From positions 62,001-126,000 of the forward strand of contig NZ_JAFCLU010000014.1 of assembly GCF_018130385.1 (NCBI RefSeq): DNA of 64,000 bases, written 5' to 3'. This document shows, one piece after another, positions 8,727 through 17,367 of this stretch. A model generated the notes under the pieces. The model worked only from the letters and a program-made list of their open reading frames with translations. It was not told the DNA's origin and ran no database searches. Positions within the stretch are counted from its first letter, which is position 1; every line of letters begins with the position of its first letter. Source of the stretch: Bradyrhizobium sp. AUGA SZCCT0283 (GTDB lineage Bacteria; Pseudomonadota; Alphaproteobacteria; Rhizobiales; Xanthobacteraceae). The position numbers were made by a program, and so were the translations under genes.

Positions 8727-9604
8727 GCGGCAGCCTCCGCAATGAGGGCGTCGAGCCGGCCGGAGATGAAGGTGAGGTCCTCCTCGTCCTTCAGCGCGAC
8801 GCCGATCGAGCGCTTGAAGGCATCCGGCCAGCGCGCGCCGCGCTCGTGCAGCAGCGTGGCCGCTTCGGCCCAGTCCACCGCTTCGGCAATACCCGGCACC
8901 TTGCTGAGCGGTTCGCGCCGAAGCCGGCCGACCGCGGCCACGACGGCGCGCGCCGTCGACTCGGCAACGCTCGACGCCCGCATCATCACGATGCGCGCCT
9001 CGCGTTCGGCTGTGGGATAATCGATCCAGTGATAGACGCAGCGGCGGCGCAGCGCCTCGTGCAGGTCGCGGGTGCGGTTCGAGGTCAGCACGACGACGGG
9101 GCGCTCCGCCGCGCGCACTGTGCCACGTTCGGGAATGGAGATCTGGAAGTCGGAGAGGAATTCGAGCAGAAACGCCTCGAATTCCTGGTCGGCGCGGTCG
9201 ATTTCGTCGATCAGCAGCACGGTGGAGTCAGGCGCACGCAGGGATGCGAGCATCGGCCGCTCAATCAGAAAAGTCTCGCCGTAGATGTCGATCGTTTCCT
9301 CGCCGGCCTGGCGGATGGCGAGCATCTGGCGCGGATAGTTCCACTCGTAGAGCGCGGCCGATGCGTCGATGCCCTCATAGCATTGCAGCCGGATCAGGCG
9401 GCGGCCGAGCACGGCCGCGATGGCTTTTGCCGCTTCGGTCTTGCCGACACCCGGCGAGCCTTCCAGCAGCAGCGGCTTGCCGAGCGCAAGCGACAGATAG
9501 GCCGCCGTCGCGAGGCCTTCGTCGGCAAGGTAGTACGCCGTCCGCAACGCCCGTTCGAGCGCCTCGGGGCTATCGATGCCGACGATGTTGCCGCGGACCG
9601 TCAT
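8723..9604 (-). CDS. MoxR-family AAA+ ATPase, CoxD-like
   Basis: A 293-residue AAA+ protein with Walker A GSPGVGKT at residues 49-56, Walker B VLLIDEIDRAD, sensor-1 region VVLTSNRTRDL, and ALRRRCVYHWIDYPT, the MoxR signature around the arginine fingers. CoxD is an ATP-dependent chaperone that helps assemble the Cu-S-Mo centre of CO dehydrogenase; other MoxR proteins mature different cofactor enzymes with a VWA partner. Here it is 8 bp downstream of the last Mo-subunit gene and overlaps the VWA gene. A role in activating this Mo hydroxylase is inferred from that order. Confidence 0.9.
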   Translation of the reverse strand: MTVRGNIVGIDSPEALERALRTAYYLADEGLATAAYLSLALGKPLLLEGSPGVGKTEAAKAIAAVLGRRLIRLQCYEGIDASAALYEWNYPRQMLAIRQAGEETIDIYGETFLIERPMLASLRAPDSTVLLIDEIDRADQEFEAFLLEFLSDFQISIPERGTVRAAERPVVVLTSNRTRDLHEALRRRCVYHWIDYPTAEREARIVMMRASSVAESTARAVVAAVGRLRREPLSKVPGIAEAVDWAEAATLLHERGARWPDAFKRSIGVALKDEEDLTFISGRLDALIAEAAA

Positions 9605-9612
9605 GTTGTGCC

Positions 9613-10635
9613 TCAGCGCCGCGCCTGCGGCCGCGCGCCGCCTTGCGCCTTGATCGCCCGCAAGACTTTTTCCGGCGTGATCGGCAATTCATCCATCCGC
9701 ACACCGACGGCATTGAAGATGGCGTTGGCGACCGCAGGGAGTACCGGATTGGCGCACATCTCGCCGGGGCCCTTGGCGCCGAACGGCCCATCGGCCGCGG
9801 GGCGTTCCAGCACCGCGATATCGTGCGGGCAGATGTCTCCGGGACCGGGCATCAGATACTCGACGAAGTCGCGCGGGCCATGCGCGGGGTCGGGATAATA
9901 GGGCTCGGGCGTTTCAAACAGCGCGTGGCTGATCCCCATCCACGCGCCGCCGACCAGTTGCTGCTCCACCAGCCGCGGATTGAGCGCGCGGCCCAGTTCA
10001 TACGCGCTGTCCATGCGCACCATCGCAACCTCGCCGGTCTCATCATCGACCTCGACCTCGGCGACGAGGCAGGCGTGCGCGTAGCAGGTGGCGGGGGACA
10101 TTTCACCGGTCTCGGGATTGACCTCGGACAGCGGCACCAGAAAGATGCCGCGTCCGGATATCGTCTTGCCCTGCTTGAACTGCGCGGCGATCGCGACATC
10201 CTTGGTGGAGATCGAGCGGTGCGGCGCGCCCTTGACGTGGATGTTGCCGCGCCCGTCGGTATCGAGGTCGGCGGCGTTGACTTCCAGTTCCTCGGCGGCG
10301 GCCTCCATCATGACGCCACGCGCCTCCTTGGCCGCCGCCATGACAGCATTGCCGACGCGATGCGTGCCGCGCGAGGCGAACGAGCCCATGCAGTGCGGGC
10401 CTGTGTCTGAGTCTGCGGTGTCGACATAGACGTCTTCCACGGGAACGCCGAGCGTCTCGGCGCAGATCTGCCGCGTCACCGATTTCATGCCCTGGCCGAG
10501 ATCGATCGACGACAGCGACACCGTGAACTTGCCGCTGGGGTTGGAATGAACCAGCGCCTGGCTGGGATCACCGCCGAGGTTCATGCCGATGGGATAGTTG
10601 ACCGACGCGATGCCGCGTCCGCGATGTTTTGCCAT
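9613..10635 (-). CDS. molybdenum hydroxylase Mo-binding subunit, C-terminal half encoded as a separate gene
   Basis: A 340-residue protein starting at ATG 10635, where the sequence becomes MAKHRGRGIASVNYPIG. It corresponds to the second Mo-pterin-binding domain (MoCoBD_2) of xanthine dehydrogenase/CO dehydrogenase large subunits. It contains the DLGQG-type loop (SSIDLGQGMKSVTRQI), a GSFASRGT block and FGAKGPGEMCANP, whose Glu is the expected catalytic Glu. It lacks the first half, which is encoded by the preceding gene, 2 bp upstream. The two chains together equal one normal large subunit. A sequencing error is unlikely, because both ends look like designed termini (see the upstream entry). 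Confidence 0.88.
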   Translation of the reverse strand: MAKHRGRGIASVNYPIGMNLGGDPSQALVHSNPSGKFTVSLSSIDLGQGMKSVTRQICAETLGVPVEDVYVDTADSDTGPHCMGSFASRGTHRVGNAVMAAAKEARGVMMEAAAEELEVNAADLDTDGRGNIHVKGAPHRSISTKDVAIAAQFKQGKTISGRGIFLVPLSEVNPETGEMSPATCYAHACLVAEVEVDDETGEVAMVRMDSAYELGRALNPRLVEQQLVGGAWMGISHALFETPEPYYPDPAHGPRDFVEYLMPGPGDICPHDIAVLERPAADGPFGAKGPGEMCANPVLPAVANAIFNAVGVRMDELPITPEKVLRAIKAQGGARPQARR

Positions 10636-10637
10636 GG

Positions 10638-12224
10638 TCAGCGCCTCCTGGTGCCGAAGACGGACGAAAATCGGGTGGCGCCATGCGACGGCGACGGAGC
10701 TTGCGGCCTCGGAGGAGGGGGCGTCGGTGGTGCGGGCGGCGGTGGCTGGACCGTTGCAGCGGGCGCGCGATCGTAGGTGGTCCGCTGCTGCGAGACGGCT
10801 GCGCGTTGCGGAACCGGCTCGCGCGGCGTCGGCGATATCGCCGCCCGGCTGCCGCCGCCATCCGTGCGCGACGACATCCGCTTGACCTCTTCGCGAAGCG
10901 GCCATTTGGCTTTTTCGGCGGCGACCTGAACGCATTCGATCAATGCAGTGTTTTTCGCCTCGCGCCGATGCGCCTTCATGTCGCCGTCGCGATAGGCGTT
11001 GAGGATGCGAAACTCCATCGGGTCGATGCCGACAAGATGGGCGAGCTTGTCCATCTGGCATTCGAGTGCAAAGTCCATCGCCGTGACGCCGAAGCCGCGC
11101 ATCGCGGTGGCCGGCGTGCGGTTGGTGAATACGCAATAGACGTCGCCATGGACGTTCGGGATCGTATAGGGGCCGGGCAGGTGAGCCACGCATTTGACCA
11201 CGGCGTAGCTTGAAAGCCGGGTATAGGCGCCGCTGTCGAAATAGGCGCGGATCTTGCGCGCGACGATGCGGCCGTCGCGCATCACGCCGTCCTTGATGTA
11301 GATGCGCTCGGCGCCGCGCGGCGAGCCGAACTGCATCTCCTCTTCGCGGCCGAGCTGATAGCGCACCGGCCGCCCGGTCAGCATCGCGCCGAGAATGGCG
11401 AGCGGCTCGGTAAGCGTGTCCACCTTGCCGCCAAACCCACCGCCGACGGTCCCGCCGATGAAGTGGAAGGTATTGGAGGGTACGTCGAGGATTTTTGCGC
11501 AGGTGTCGAGCGAGAAGAACAAGGCCTGCGTCGAGGTGTAGACGACATAGCGGCCGTTGGTGTCGGGGGCTGCGATCGAACCGTTGGTTTCGGTCGGCGC
11601 ATGCTCGATCGGCGACATCTGGTAGCGCTGTTCGAGGACATGGTCCGCCTCGGCGAAACCGCGCTCGACATCGCCGAAGCGCAGTTTCTGATGATCGTAG
11701 ACGTCGTGATAGACGAACGTGTTCTTAGGGTAGGTTTCGTTGACGACGGGCGCGCCCGGCTTCAACGCCTCCTCGACGTCGAACACGGCAGGCAATGGCT
11801 CGTAATCGACGCGCACTTTCGCCAGCGCCTCATAGGCCTCCCGCGGACTGTCGGCGACGACGGCGACGATCGGCTCGCCCTTGTAGCGGACCTTGTCGAC
11901 CGCCAGCGACGGCTCGTCATCCTTGCCGAAGTTGATGAGACTGAGCAACGTGTTGAGATTGATCGGCACGTCGGCCCCGCGAATGATGCGCCGTACGCCG
12001 GGCGCGCGTTCCGCTTCCATCGTATCGATGCGGCGCAGGCGGGCATGGGCGTGCGGGCTGCGCAACACTTTAAGATGGAGCATGCCCTGCAGCTTGTGGT
12101 CGTCGAAATAGGTCGAGGTGCCCGTGACATGGCCGAGCATGTCCTGGCGCTGCGTGCCTTTTCCGATCTCTTTCAAATTATCGTCGCGCTCGTCGGCGAA
12201 GATGTCCTTGCGCAGTTCCAGCAT
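10638..12224 (-). CDS. molybdenum hydroxylase Mo-binding subunit, N-terminal half with proline-rich tail
   Basis: A 528-residue protein starting at ATG 12224. Residues about 20-130 form the aldehyde oxidase/xanthine dehydrogenase a/b hammerhead domain (GKGTQRQDMLGHVTGTSTYF). Residues about 140-450 form MoCoBD_1 with GGTVGGGFGGK and TPATAMRGFG. After the family-like end (AEKAKWPLREEVKRM) about 80 residues are low complexity: Ser/Arg, then PPPPAPPTPPPPRPQAPSP. The stop TGA is 2 bp before the ATG of the second-half gene. A normal large subunit of about 760-800 residues is thus split at the domain boundary, with an added Pro-rich tail on the first piece. It forms a complex with the Fe-S and FAD subunits encoded upstream. 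The substrate is not identifiable; the CO dehydrogenase active-site signature AYxCSFR is not seen. Confidence 0.88.
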   Translation of the reverse strand: MLELRKDIFADERDDNLKEIGKGTQRQDMLGHVTGTSTYFDDHKLQGMLHLKVLRSPHAHARLRRIDTMEAERAPGVRRIIRGADVPINLNTLLSLINFGKDDEPSLAVDKVRYKGEPIVAVVADSPREAYEALAKVRVDYEPLPAVFDVEEALKPGAPVVNETYPKNTFVYHDVYDHQKLRFGDVERGFAEADHVLEQRYQMSPIEHAPTETNGSIAAPDTNGRYVVYTSTQALFFSLDTCAKILDVPSNTFHFIGGTVGGGFGGKVDTLTEPLAILGAMLTGRPVRYQLGREEEMQFGSPRGAERIYIKDGVMRDGRIVARKIRAYFDSGAYTRLSSYAVVKCVAHLPGPYTIPNVHGDVYCVFTNRTPATAMRGFGVTAMDFALECQMDKLAHLVGIDPMEFRILNAYRDGDMKAHRREAKNTALIECVQVAAEKAKWPLREEVKRMSSRTDGGGSRAAISPTPREPVPQRAAVSQQRTTYDRAPAATVQPPPPAPPTPPPPRPQAPSPSHGATRFSSVFGTRRR

Positions 12225-12235
12225 GATTGTTCCCT

Positions 12236-12715
12236 TCAGGCGCGGGCGCGTCCGCTCGTGGCGGCGGCGAGGACGGCGTTGATGATCGGCTCGTAGCCGG
12301 TGCAGCGGCAGATATTGCCCGAGATTGCTTCGACGACCTCGGCGCGGGTCGGCGAGGGGTTGCGATCGAGCAGCGCCTTGGCTGCCATCAGCATGCCCGG
12401 CGTGCAGTAGCCGCACTGCGCCGCGAATTGCTCCATGAAGGCGCGCTGCAGCGGATGCAGATTGGGCCCGTCCTTCAGCCCGTCGAGCGTCTCGACGGCG
12501 CGGCCGTTCACGGTTTCCGCCAGCGTCAGGCAGGAGAGATGCAGTTCGCCGTCGATCAGCACGCTGCAGGCGCCGCAGCCGCCCTGGCCGCAGCCGAATT
12601 TCGGCGTCATGTCGCCGATCAATTCGCGGAGCGCGACCAGGAGATTGACGCCGCCGTCCACGAACAGGGCGACGTCGCGGCCGTTGTGACGAAACTGGAG
12701 CGGGGTCTTGGTCAT
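12236..12715 (-). CDS. (2Fe-2S)-binding small subunit of molybdenum hydroxylase
   Basis: A 159-residue protein with both conserved clusters: the plant-ferredoxin-type CGQGGCGACSVLIDGELHLSC (positions about 42-62) and the C-terminal CGYCTPGM...CRCTGY cluster. This is the CoxS/XdhC-type electron-transfer subunit, moving electrons from the Mo site to FAD. It lies 11 bp before the Mo-subunit gene and 6 bp after the FAD-subunit gene. Length and motif spacing are normal for the family. Confidence 0.95.
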   Translation of the reverse strand: MTKTPLQFRHNGRDVALFVDGGVNLLVALRELIGDMTPKFGCGQGGCGACSVLIDGELHLSCLTLAETVNGRAVETLDGLKDGPNLHPLQRAFMEQFAAQCGYCTPGMLMAAKALLDRNPSPTRAEVVEAISGNICRCTGYEPIINAVLAAATSGRARA

Positions 12716-12721
12716 GAATGC

Positions 12722-13540
12722 TTACTCCAGACCGGACAGCAGGCGGCGCAGATGGACGCCGACGATCTCGCGACGATACCAGGCGCTGCCAAGGGCGTTG
12801 TCGGCGGGCGATACGCCCTCCGTTGCGGCCGCGGCGGCAGCGCTGATGGCCGCGTCGTCAAGCGAGCGTCCCTCCAGCGCGCGCTCGGCGGCCCTTGCGC
12901 GAATTTGCGTCGCGGCCATCGAGCCGAGGGCGATGCGGGCTCCCGATATACGGCCGCCGCTCGCCGGCAGATGCGCCGCCAGCGTGATCACAGAACCGCC
13001 TTTCGGCTTGATGCGGGCGATCTTGCGATAGCGGAAGGCGTCGGCGCTTGCGGGTCGCTGACAGGAGACGGCCAGCACCAGCGCGCCGCTCTGGCGTTCG
13101 CGGGATTGCAGGAATTCTTCGATTCCCATGTCGCGGGCGCCAAGGCCACCCTGGACGGAGACGGTTGCGTCGAGCGCCAGCAGCGCGACGGTGAAATCGC
13201 CGTAGGGGCTCGGCGCGAACAAATTGCCGCCCACCGTGCCCATATTGCGGACCGCCGGTCCGCCGATCGAACGGGCCGGCGCGTGCAGGAAGGCGAGATC
13301 GCGCTCGGCCAGAATTCTTGCGAAGGTGACGCTGGCCCCGAGCGTGATCCGCGAACTCGCGACATCGATGCGGGAGAGCGCCTGATCGGTCGCACGCACG
13401 ACGGTCGAGATCGAAACGTCGCCTTCGTTGAGGGCGCGCATGACCAGCGTGCCGCCGCCGAGGTAGCGCGCGCTGCGGTCGGACGACAATGCCGATGCCG
13501 CCTCGCCAAAACTTGCGAACGTCTTCACCGTCACGGGCAT
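12722..13540 (-). CDS. FAD-binding medium subunit of molybdenum hydroxylase (CoxM-like)
   Basis: A 272-residue protein of the CO dehydrogenase flavoprotein family. FAD-binding blocks are visible as ARYLGGGTLVMRAL near the N-terminus and RNMGTVGGNLFAPSPYGD in the middle, followed by the C-terminal domain (FRYRKIARIKPKGGSVITLAA). It passes electrons from the Fe-S subunit to an external acceptor. It is slightly shorter than CoxM (about 285-290). It overlaps nothing but is only 6 bp from the Fe-S subunit gene and 16 bp from the SRPBCC gene. Confidence 0.93.
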   Translation of the reverse strand: MPVTVKTFASFGEAASALSSDRSARYLGGGTLVMRALNEGDVSISTVVRATDQALSRIDVASSRITLGASVTFARILAERDLAFLHAPARSIGGPAVRNMGTVGGNLFAPSPYGDFTVALLALDATVSVQGGLGARDMGIEEFLQSRERQSGALVLAVSCQRPASADAFRYRKIARIKPKGGSVITLAAHLPASGGRISGARIALGSMAATQIRARAAERALEGRSLDDAAISAAAAAATEGVSPADNALGSAWYRREIVGVHLRRLLSGLE

Positions 13541-13556
13541 GGCTTCGCCTCCGCTT

Positions 13557-14000
13557 TCATGCGGCCTCCTTCAGGTGCCGGCGAATGGCATCGAAGCCGG
13601 CTTGATAGATCTGCTCCGCGACCATCTGCGTCAGCCGCTCGGCATCCGCGGGCCGTGTGGTGAAGCGGGATTCCCAATGCCAGAAGGTGCGATCGCCGTC
13701 GGTGACCGGCAGCAGGCGGACGTGGGCGACATAGTTGAACATCGGGATCGGCGTATCGAGCAGGCAATAGCTGAAGGTCTGTTCGAGGTCCGATAGCGCC
13801 AGCAGTTGCTCGCGCAGCTCCGAGCCGTCCTGCAGCCTGAAGCGGCGGACGCAGCCGATCTTGTCCGAGGCCTGCGCGCGTTCGATCGTGCTGGTCGCCA
13901 CCGCCGGGTGCCAGCGGTCGTGGCCGTTGAAATCACGCAGCACGTTCCAGACCGCACCGGTCGGCGCGTCGAGGATCGTGCTTTTGACGATATGCGGCAC
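13557..14000 (-). CDS. SRPBCC/START-like protein 1 (CoxG-like neighbourhood)
   Basis: A 147-residue single-domain START/SRPBCC protein, starting at GTG 14000, 1 bp after the stop of the next SRPBCC gene. It begins VPHIVKSTILDAPTGAVWNVLRDFNGHDRWHPAV and has the KIGCVRRFRLQDGSELREQLLALSD block of the polyketide-cyclase-like group. It is a clear tandem paralogue of the following gene. SRPBCC proteins bind hydrophobic ligands; CoxG of the same fold anchors CO dehydrogenase to the membrane. A role in substrate handling or Mo-enzyme recruitment is inferred from neighbours only. Confidence 0.85.
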   Translation of the reverse strand: MPHIVKSTILDAPTGAVWNVLRDFNGHDRWHPAVATSTIERAQASDKIGCVRRFRLQDGSELREQLLALSDLEQTFSYCLLDTPIPMFNYVAHVRLLPVTDGDRTFWHWESRFTTRPADAERLTQMVAEQIYQAGFDAIRRHLKEAA

Positions 14001-14001
14001 G

Positions 14002-14439
14002 CTAGCCTCCGAACGCACGCTTGAGCGCGTCGAACCCGCCCTGAAACACGCCGGTTCCGATATTGCTGACGAGTTCGTTCTCCCGCTCCGGCGCACAGTC
14101 GAACTCGGCGGTCCATTCGAGAAATGTCTGGTCGCCGTCGGTCACCGGCGTAAGCCGGAGCGTCGCGACGTAGTTCTCCACCCCCATCGGCGACTCCAGG
14201 ATGGAGTAGGTGCAGAACATGTCGTAGTCGGAGAGCCCGAGCAGCTTTTCGCGAATGCGGTCGCCGTTGCGCAGGCGAAAATCCCGCACGCATCCGATCT
14301 TGTCGGCGGGTTCGCCGCCCTCGATGCGGCTCTCCGCGATGGCGGGATGCCAGTTGGGCAGGCCGTTGAAGTCGCGCACGCGCGCCCAGACGCGGTCGTT
14401 GCGGGCGTTGACGACGGTGGAGACGTAGACCCGGGCCAT
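14002..14439 (-). CDS. SRPBCC/START-like protein 2 (tandem paralogue)
   Basis: A 145-residue SRPBCC-fold protein, MARVYVSTVVNARNDRVWARVRDFNGLPNWHPAIAES. It shares with the next gene the motifs VRDFNG..xWHPA, DKIGCVR.FRL..G...RE.LL.LSD and VTDGDxTF. The two arose by duplication and are adjacent, separated by 1 bp. The ligand is unknown. It follows the flotillin gene by 9 bp, so flotillin, both SRPBCC proteins and the Mo hydroxylase are probably co-transcribed. Confidence 0.85.
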   Translation of the reverse strand: MARVYVSTVVNARNDRVWARVRDFNGLPNWHPAIAESRIEGGEPADKIGCVRDFRLRNGDRIREKLLGLSDYDMFCTYSILESPMGVENYVATLRLTPVTDGDQTFLEWTAEFDCAPERENELVSNIGTGVFQGGFDALKRAFGG

Positions 14440-14448
14440 GGCGTGCTC

Positions 14449-17343
14449 TTAACCTTTCTTGCGCGGTCCGCGTTCGGGGGCCGGCGCGCCGGTGGCGTCG
14501 GGGGCAGGCGGTGTGTCGGGCTTGCCTGGACCGCCCTTGCGCGTGGCTTCCTTGATGCCCTGCATGTCGCGCGCCTCGCGAATCAGGCCGGGCATCTTGG
14601 CAAGGCTCCCGCCCTCGACGCCGATGTCGGCGAGGATCGAGTCGATCAGAGGCGCCTGCACGCGGTAACGCAGCGCCGAGTCGATCACCTCGTCGGTGGC
14701 GCTGCGGCCGCCATTGCCGCCGCCACCGCCGTTGAGCCCGTCGACCTGAAGGATGCGGATGCCCTCGATCTTCTCCATCGGCTTGACGCTCTCGCGCACG
14801 ATGCCTTCGATGCGATCGAGCAGCTTGCGGCGGAACAGCGAATAGCGCGCCTGATCGGTGAGCACGTTTTCGGCTTCGTTGAGCAGCCGCTGCGCCTCGG
14901 CCTCGACGGCGGCGCGAACGCGCTCGGCGTCGGCTGCGATCTTCGTCTCCTCGGCCCGCTTCTCCGCCAGCAGCACCTCGATGGTCTTCTGGCGCTTGGC
15001 GATCTCGCTGTCGCGGGCGGTGACGACGCGCTCGGCCGCCTCGGTCGCCCCCGCGCGCGCATCCTCGGCCGCTACCTTGGCGGCCGATTCCTCGAGGGAC
15101 TTCTGATAGAGGGCGATGGCCTTTTCCATCAGTGCCGTTTCGACTTCCTTCTCGCGATTGACCTCCAGCTTGCGCAGATCGCGCTCGCGGCCGATCCGGG
15201 CTTCGTCGAGGCCGCGGTCGGAGGCGATGCGGGCCCGTTCGACTTCTTCGCGGGAAGCGATCTCGGCTTCCTGCAGCGCCTGGACGCGGGCGACTTCGAG
15301 CTGTTCGATCGCACGCCGGCGGGTGAGCCGCGCGGCCTCGAGCGCCTGTTCGCGGGAGACATCTGACGTCTCGACTTCCTTGCGCGCGATGATTTCCGCC
15401 TGCTTGACCTGCCGATCGGCATCGATCCGTTCGGAGCGCTTGGCGGCGAGCGCGATCACGCGCTCCTCGTCGGCGATCTCGACCGCCTTCTTCTGGTCGA
15501 TATTGAGCACCTCGCGGGTCTTGGACGAGGCGATACGCTCGGCCTCCAACGCCAGTTCGACCTCGACACGCCGCCGCTCGATCGCATCGCGGCGCTTGAG
15601 TTCGGCGGCCTCGATCGATTCGGTGCGGTCGATCTCGAGCCCCCTGGTTTCCTTCTCGGCCCGGATACGCTGGGCGGCGATCACCTTCTCCTGGGCAATG
15701 CGCGCGGCCTCGATCGCTTCGCGCGAGGCGATGTCGGCCTCCTCGATGGCGCGGTTGCGCGCGATTTCGAGCGAACGAACGCGCTCTTCCTGGGCGATGC
15801 GGGAGGATTCGGTCGCCTCGCGCGCGGTGATCCCTGCGACTTCGAGCGCCTGGTTACGATCGATTTCCAACTTGCGCGTGGAGTGCTCGGCGCCGATGCG
15901 CTCGGCCGCCAGCATCCGCTCTCGCGCGATCCGTGCGGCTTCCACCGCCTTCTGCGCCTCGATCTCCGCTTCCTGAATGGTGCGAACCTGCGCAATCTCC
16001 AGCGACCGGGTGCGTTCGTCGGAGGCGATGCGTTCGAGGTTGACGATCGTGGTCTGGGCGATGCGGGCTTTTTCGGTCGCCTCGCGCGCCGCTATTTCGG
16101 CCTCCTCGACTGCGCGGGTGCGCTCGATCTCGCGCCTGCGGGTTTCCTCCTCGTTGGCGATCCGCGCATCGGTAACGGCGCGATCCTGTTGAATGCGCGC
16201 CTTCTCGACCGCCTCGCGGGCCGTGATCTCGGCTTCCTCGATCGTCCGCGTGCGCTCGATGTCGCGCTGCCGCACTTCGCGCTCCGAGGCGATGCGGGCG
16301 GTATCGACCGCGCGCTGATTGGCGATCTTGGCTTTTTCGATTTCCTCGCGCGCCAGCAGTTCCTTTTCTTCGACCGCGCGCGTGCGTTCGATCTCGCGGT
16401 GCCTGGTTTCGCGTTCGGAGGAGATGCGGGCTTCGGCGATCGCCTGTTCGTTGGCGATGCGGGCCTTCTCGATGGTTTCGCGGGCGGAAATTTGCGCCTG
16501 CTCGGCCTCGGTCTCGCGCAACGCGCGTTCGCGCGCCACCTCGGTGCGCTGCAGCGCCCGGCGCATTTCGATGTCGCGCTCCTGTTCGAGGCGGGCGGTC
16601 TCGCTCTCGCGCTCGATCTCCAGCGCCTGGCGCTCGGCATCGAGGTTGCGGGTGCGGATCTTGATCATCGAATCCTGTTCGATGTCGTTGCGCAGCTTGC
16701 GCTTGGCCTCGATGTCCTCCATCAGGCGGGTCAGGCCCTCGGCGTCGAACCGGTTCGACGGATTGAAGTATTCCAGGTCAGTCTGGTCGAGATCGGTAAT
16801 GGCGACCGACTCCAGTTCAAGCCCGTTCTGGGCGAGCGCCTCGGCGGCGGCGGCCTTGAGCCGCGTGACGTATTCGCCGCGCTGCTCGTGCATCTGTTCC
16901 ATGGTCATTTCGGCAGCGACCGACCGGATGGCGGAGACGAACTTGCCGGAGAGCAGGGCGTGCAACTGCTCGGGTTCGAGCGTGCGCCGTCCGAGCGTGG
17001 CGGCGGCGATGGCGACCGCCTCGCGGGTCGGCTGCACGCGCACATAAAAATCGGCCTCGATGTCGATGCGCATGCGGTCGCGGGTAATCACGGCGTCATG
17101 CTTGGCCCGCACGATCCCCATCGGCAGCACGTTCATGTTGACGGGCGTAAAGTCGTGAATGAACGGCAGCACGAAGGCGCCGCCATTGATCACGACGCGT
17201 TCGCCGAGCAGGCCGGTTCGCACAAAGGACACTTCCTTCGACGAACGGTGGTAAAGCCAGTTCACGATGTAGACGACGATGGCGATCACGACGATCGCGA
17301 CAATCAGCCAGAGAATCAATTCGCCAACCAGAGTCCCCGACAT
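14449..17343 (-). CDS. giant flotillin/YqiK-type SPFH protein with hendecad repeats
   Basis: A 964-residue protein, against about 450-650 for common flotillins. It has an N-terminal TM helix at residues 8-30 and an SPFH/band-7 domain at about 35-200 (GAFVLPFIHDFTPVNMNVLPMGI, EQMHEQRGEYVTRL). A very long charged helical region at about 205-830 contains units of exactly 44 residues (see the repeat entry). The C-terminal part is a flotillin-like tail ending in a Gly-rich loop (GGGGNGG) and a Lys/Pro-rich end. Flotillins form membrane-microdomain scaffolds. Here the gene sits between a Liv-type importer and a Mo-hydroxylase set, suggesting a scaffold for that membrane system; this is inference. 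Confidence 0.9.
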   Translation of the reverse strand: MSGTLVGELILWLIVAIVVIAIVVYIVNWLYHRSSKEVSFVRTGLLGERVVINGGAFVLPFIHDFTPVNMNVLPMGIVRAKHDAVITRDRMRIDIEADFYVRVQPTREAVAIAAATLGRRTLEPEQLHALLSGKFVSAIRSVAAEMTMEQMHEQRGEYVTRLKAAAAEALAQNGLELESVAITDLDQTDLEYFNPSNRFDAEGLTRLMEDIEAKRKLRNDIEQDSMIKIRTRNLDAERQALEIERESETARLEQERDIEMRRALQRTEVARERALRETEAEQAQISARETIEKARIANEQAIAEARISSERETRHREIERTRAVEEKELLAREEIEKAKIANQRAVDTARIASEREVRQRDIERTRTIEEAEITAREAVEKARIQQDRAVTDARIANEEETRRREIERTRAVEEAEIAAREATEKARIAQTTIVNLERIASDERTRSLEIAQVRTIQEAEIEAQKAVEAARIARERMLAAERIGAEHSTRKLEIDRNQALEVAGITAREATESSRIAQEERVRSLEIARNRAIEEADIASREAIEAARIAQEKVIAAQRIRAEKETRGLEIDRTESIEAAELKRRDAIERRRVEVELALEAERIASSKTREVLNIDQKKAVEIADEERVIALAAKRSERIDADRQVKQAEIIARKEVETSDVSREQALEAARLTRRRAIEQLEVARVQALQEAEIASREEVERARIASDRGLDEARIGRERDLRKLEVNREKEVETALMEKAIALYQKSLEESAAKVAAEDARAGATEAAERVVTARDSEIAKRQKTIEVLLAEKRAEETKIAADAERVRAAVEAEAQRLLNEAENVLTDQARYSLFRRKLLDRIEGIVRESVKPMEKIEGIRILQVDGLNGGGGGNGGRSATDEVIDSALRYRVQAPLIDSILADIGVEGGSLAKMPGLIREARDMQGIKEATRKGGPGKPDTPPAPDATGAPAPERGPRKKG
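15520..16542 (-). repeat. 132-bp (44-residue) tandem repeats inside the flotillin gene
   Basis: Residues 268-608 of the flotillin align as eight consecutive units: seven of 44 residues (268-311, 312-355, 356-399, 400-443, 444-487, 521-564, 565-608) and one of 33 (488-520). 44 is 4 x 11 and 33 is 3 x 11, so the underlying period is a hendecad. The unit pattern is xTRxxEIxRxRAxEEAEI, then xAREAxEKARIA and a third block ending in xARIxxER. DNA units are diverged, so this is an old protein repeat and not a recent array. Confidence 0.85.
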
Positions 17344-17367
17344 CTTTTCCTCCCTTTGCTCCCGGCG

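Noticed and set aside
8105..9898. 597-codon plus-strand open frame
   Set aside because: It runs antisense across the VWA, MoxR and Mo-subunit genes, all of which have clear motifs; the translation is low-complexity Arg-rich.
9613..12224. carbon monoxide dehydrogenase (CoxL) as the identity of the Mo enzyme, suggested by MoxR, VWA and SRPBCC neighbours
   Set aside because: The CoxL active-site signature is not present and the large subunit is split; only membership of the Mo-hydroxylase family is supported.
15520..16542. regularly spaced 132-bp DNA repeats as a possible CRISPR-like or satellite array
   Set aside because: The units are diverged at DNA level, contiguous without spacers, and in frame within a coiled-coil coding region.
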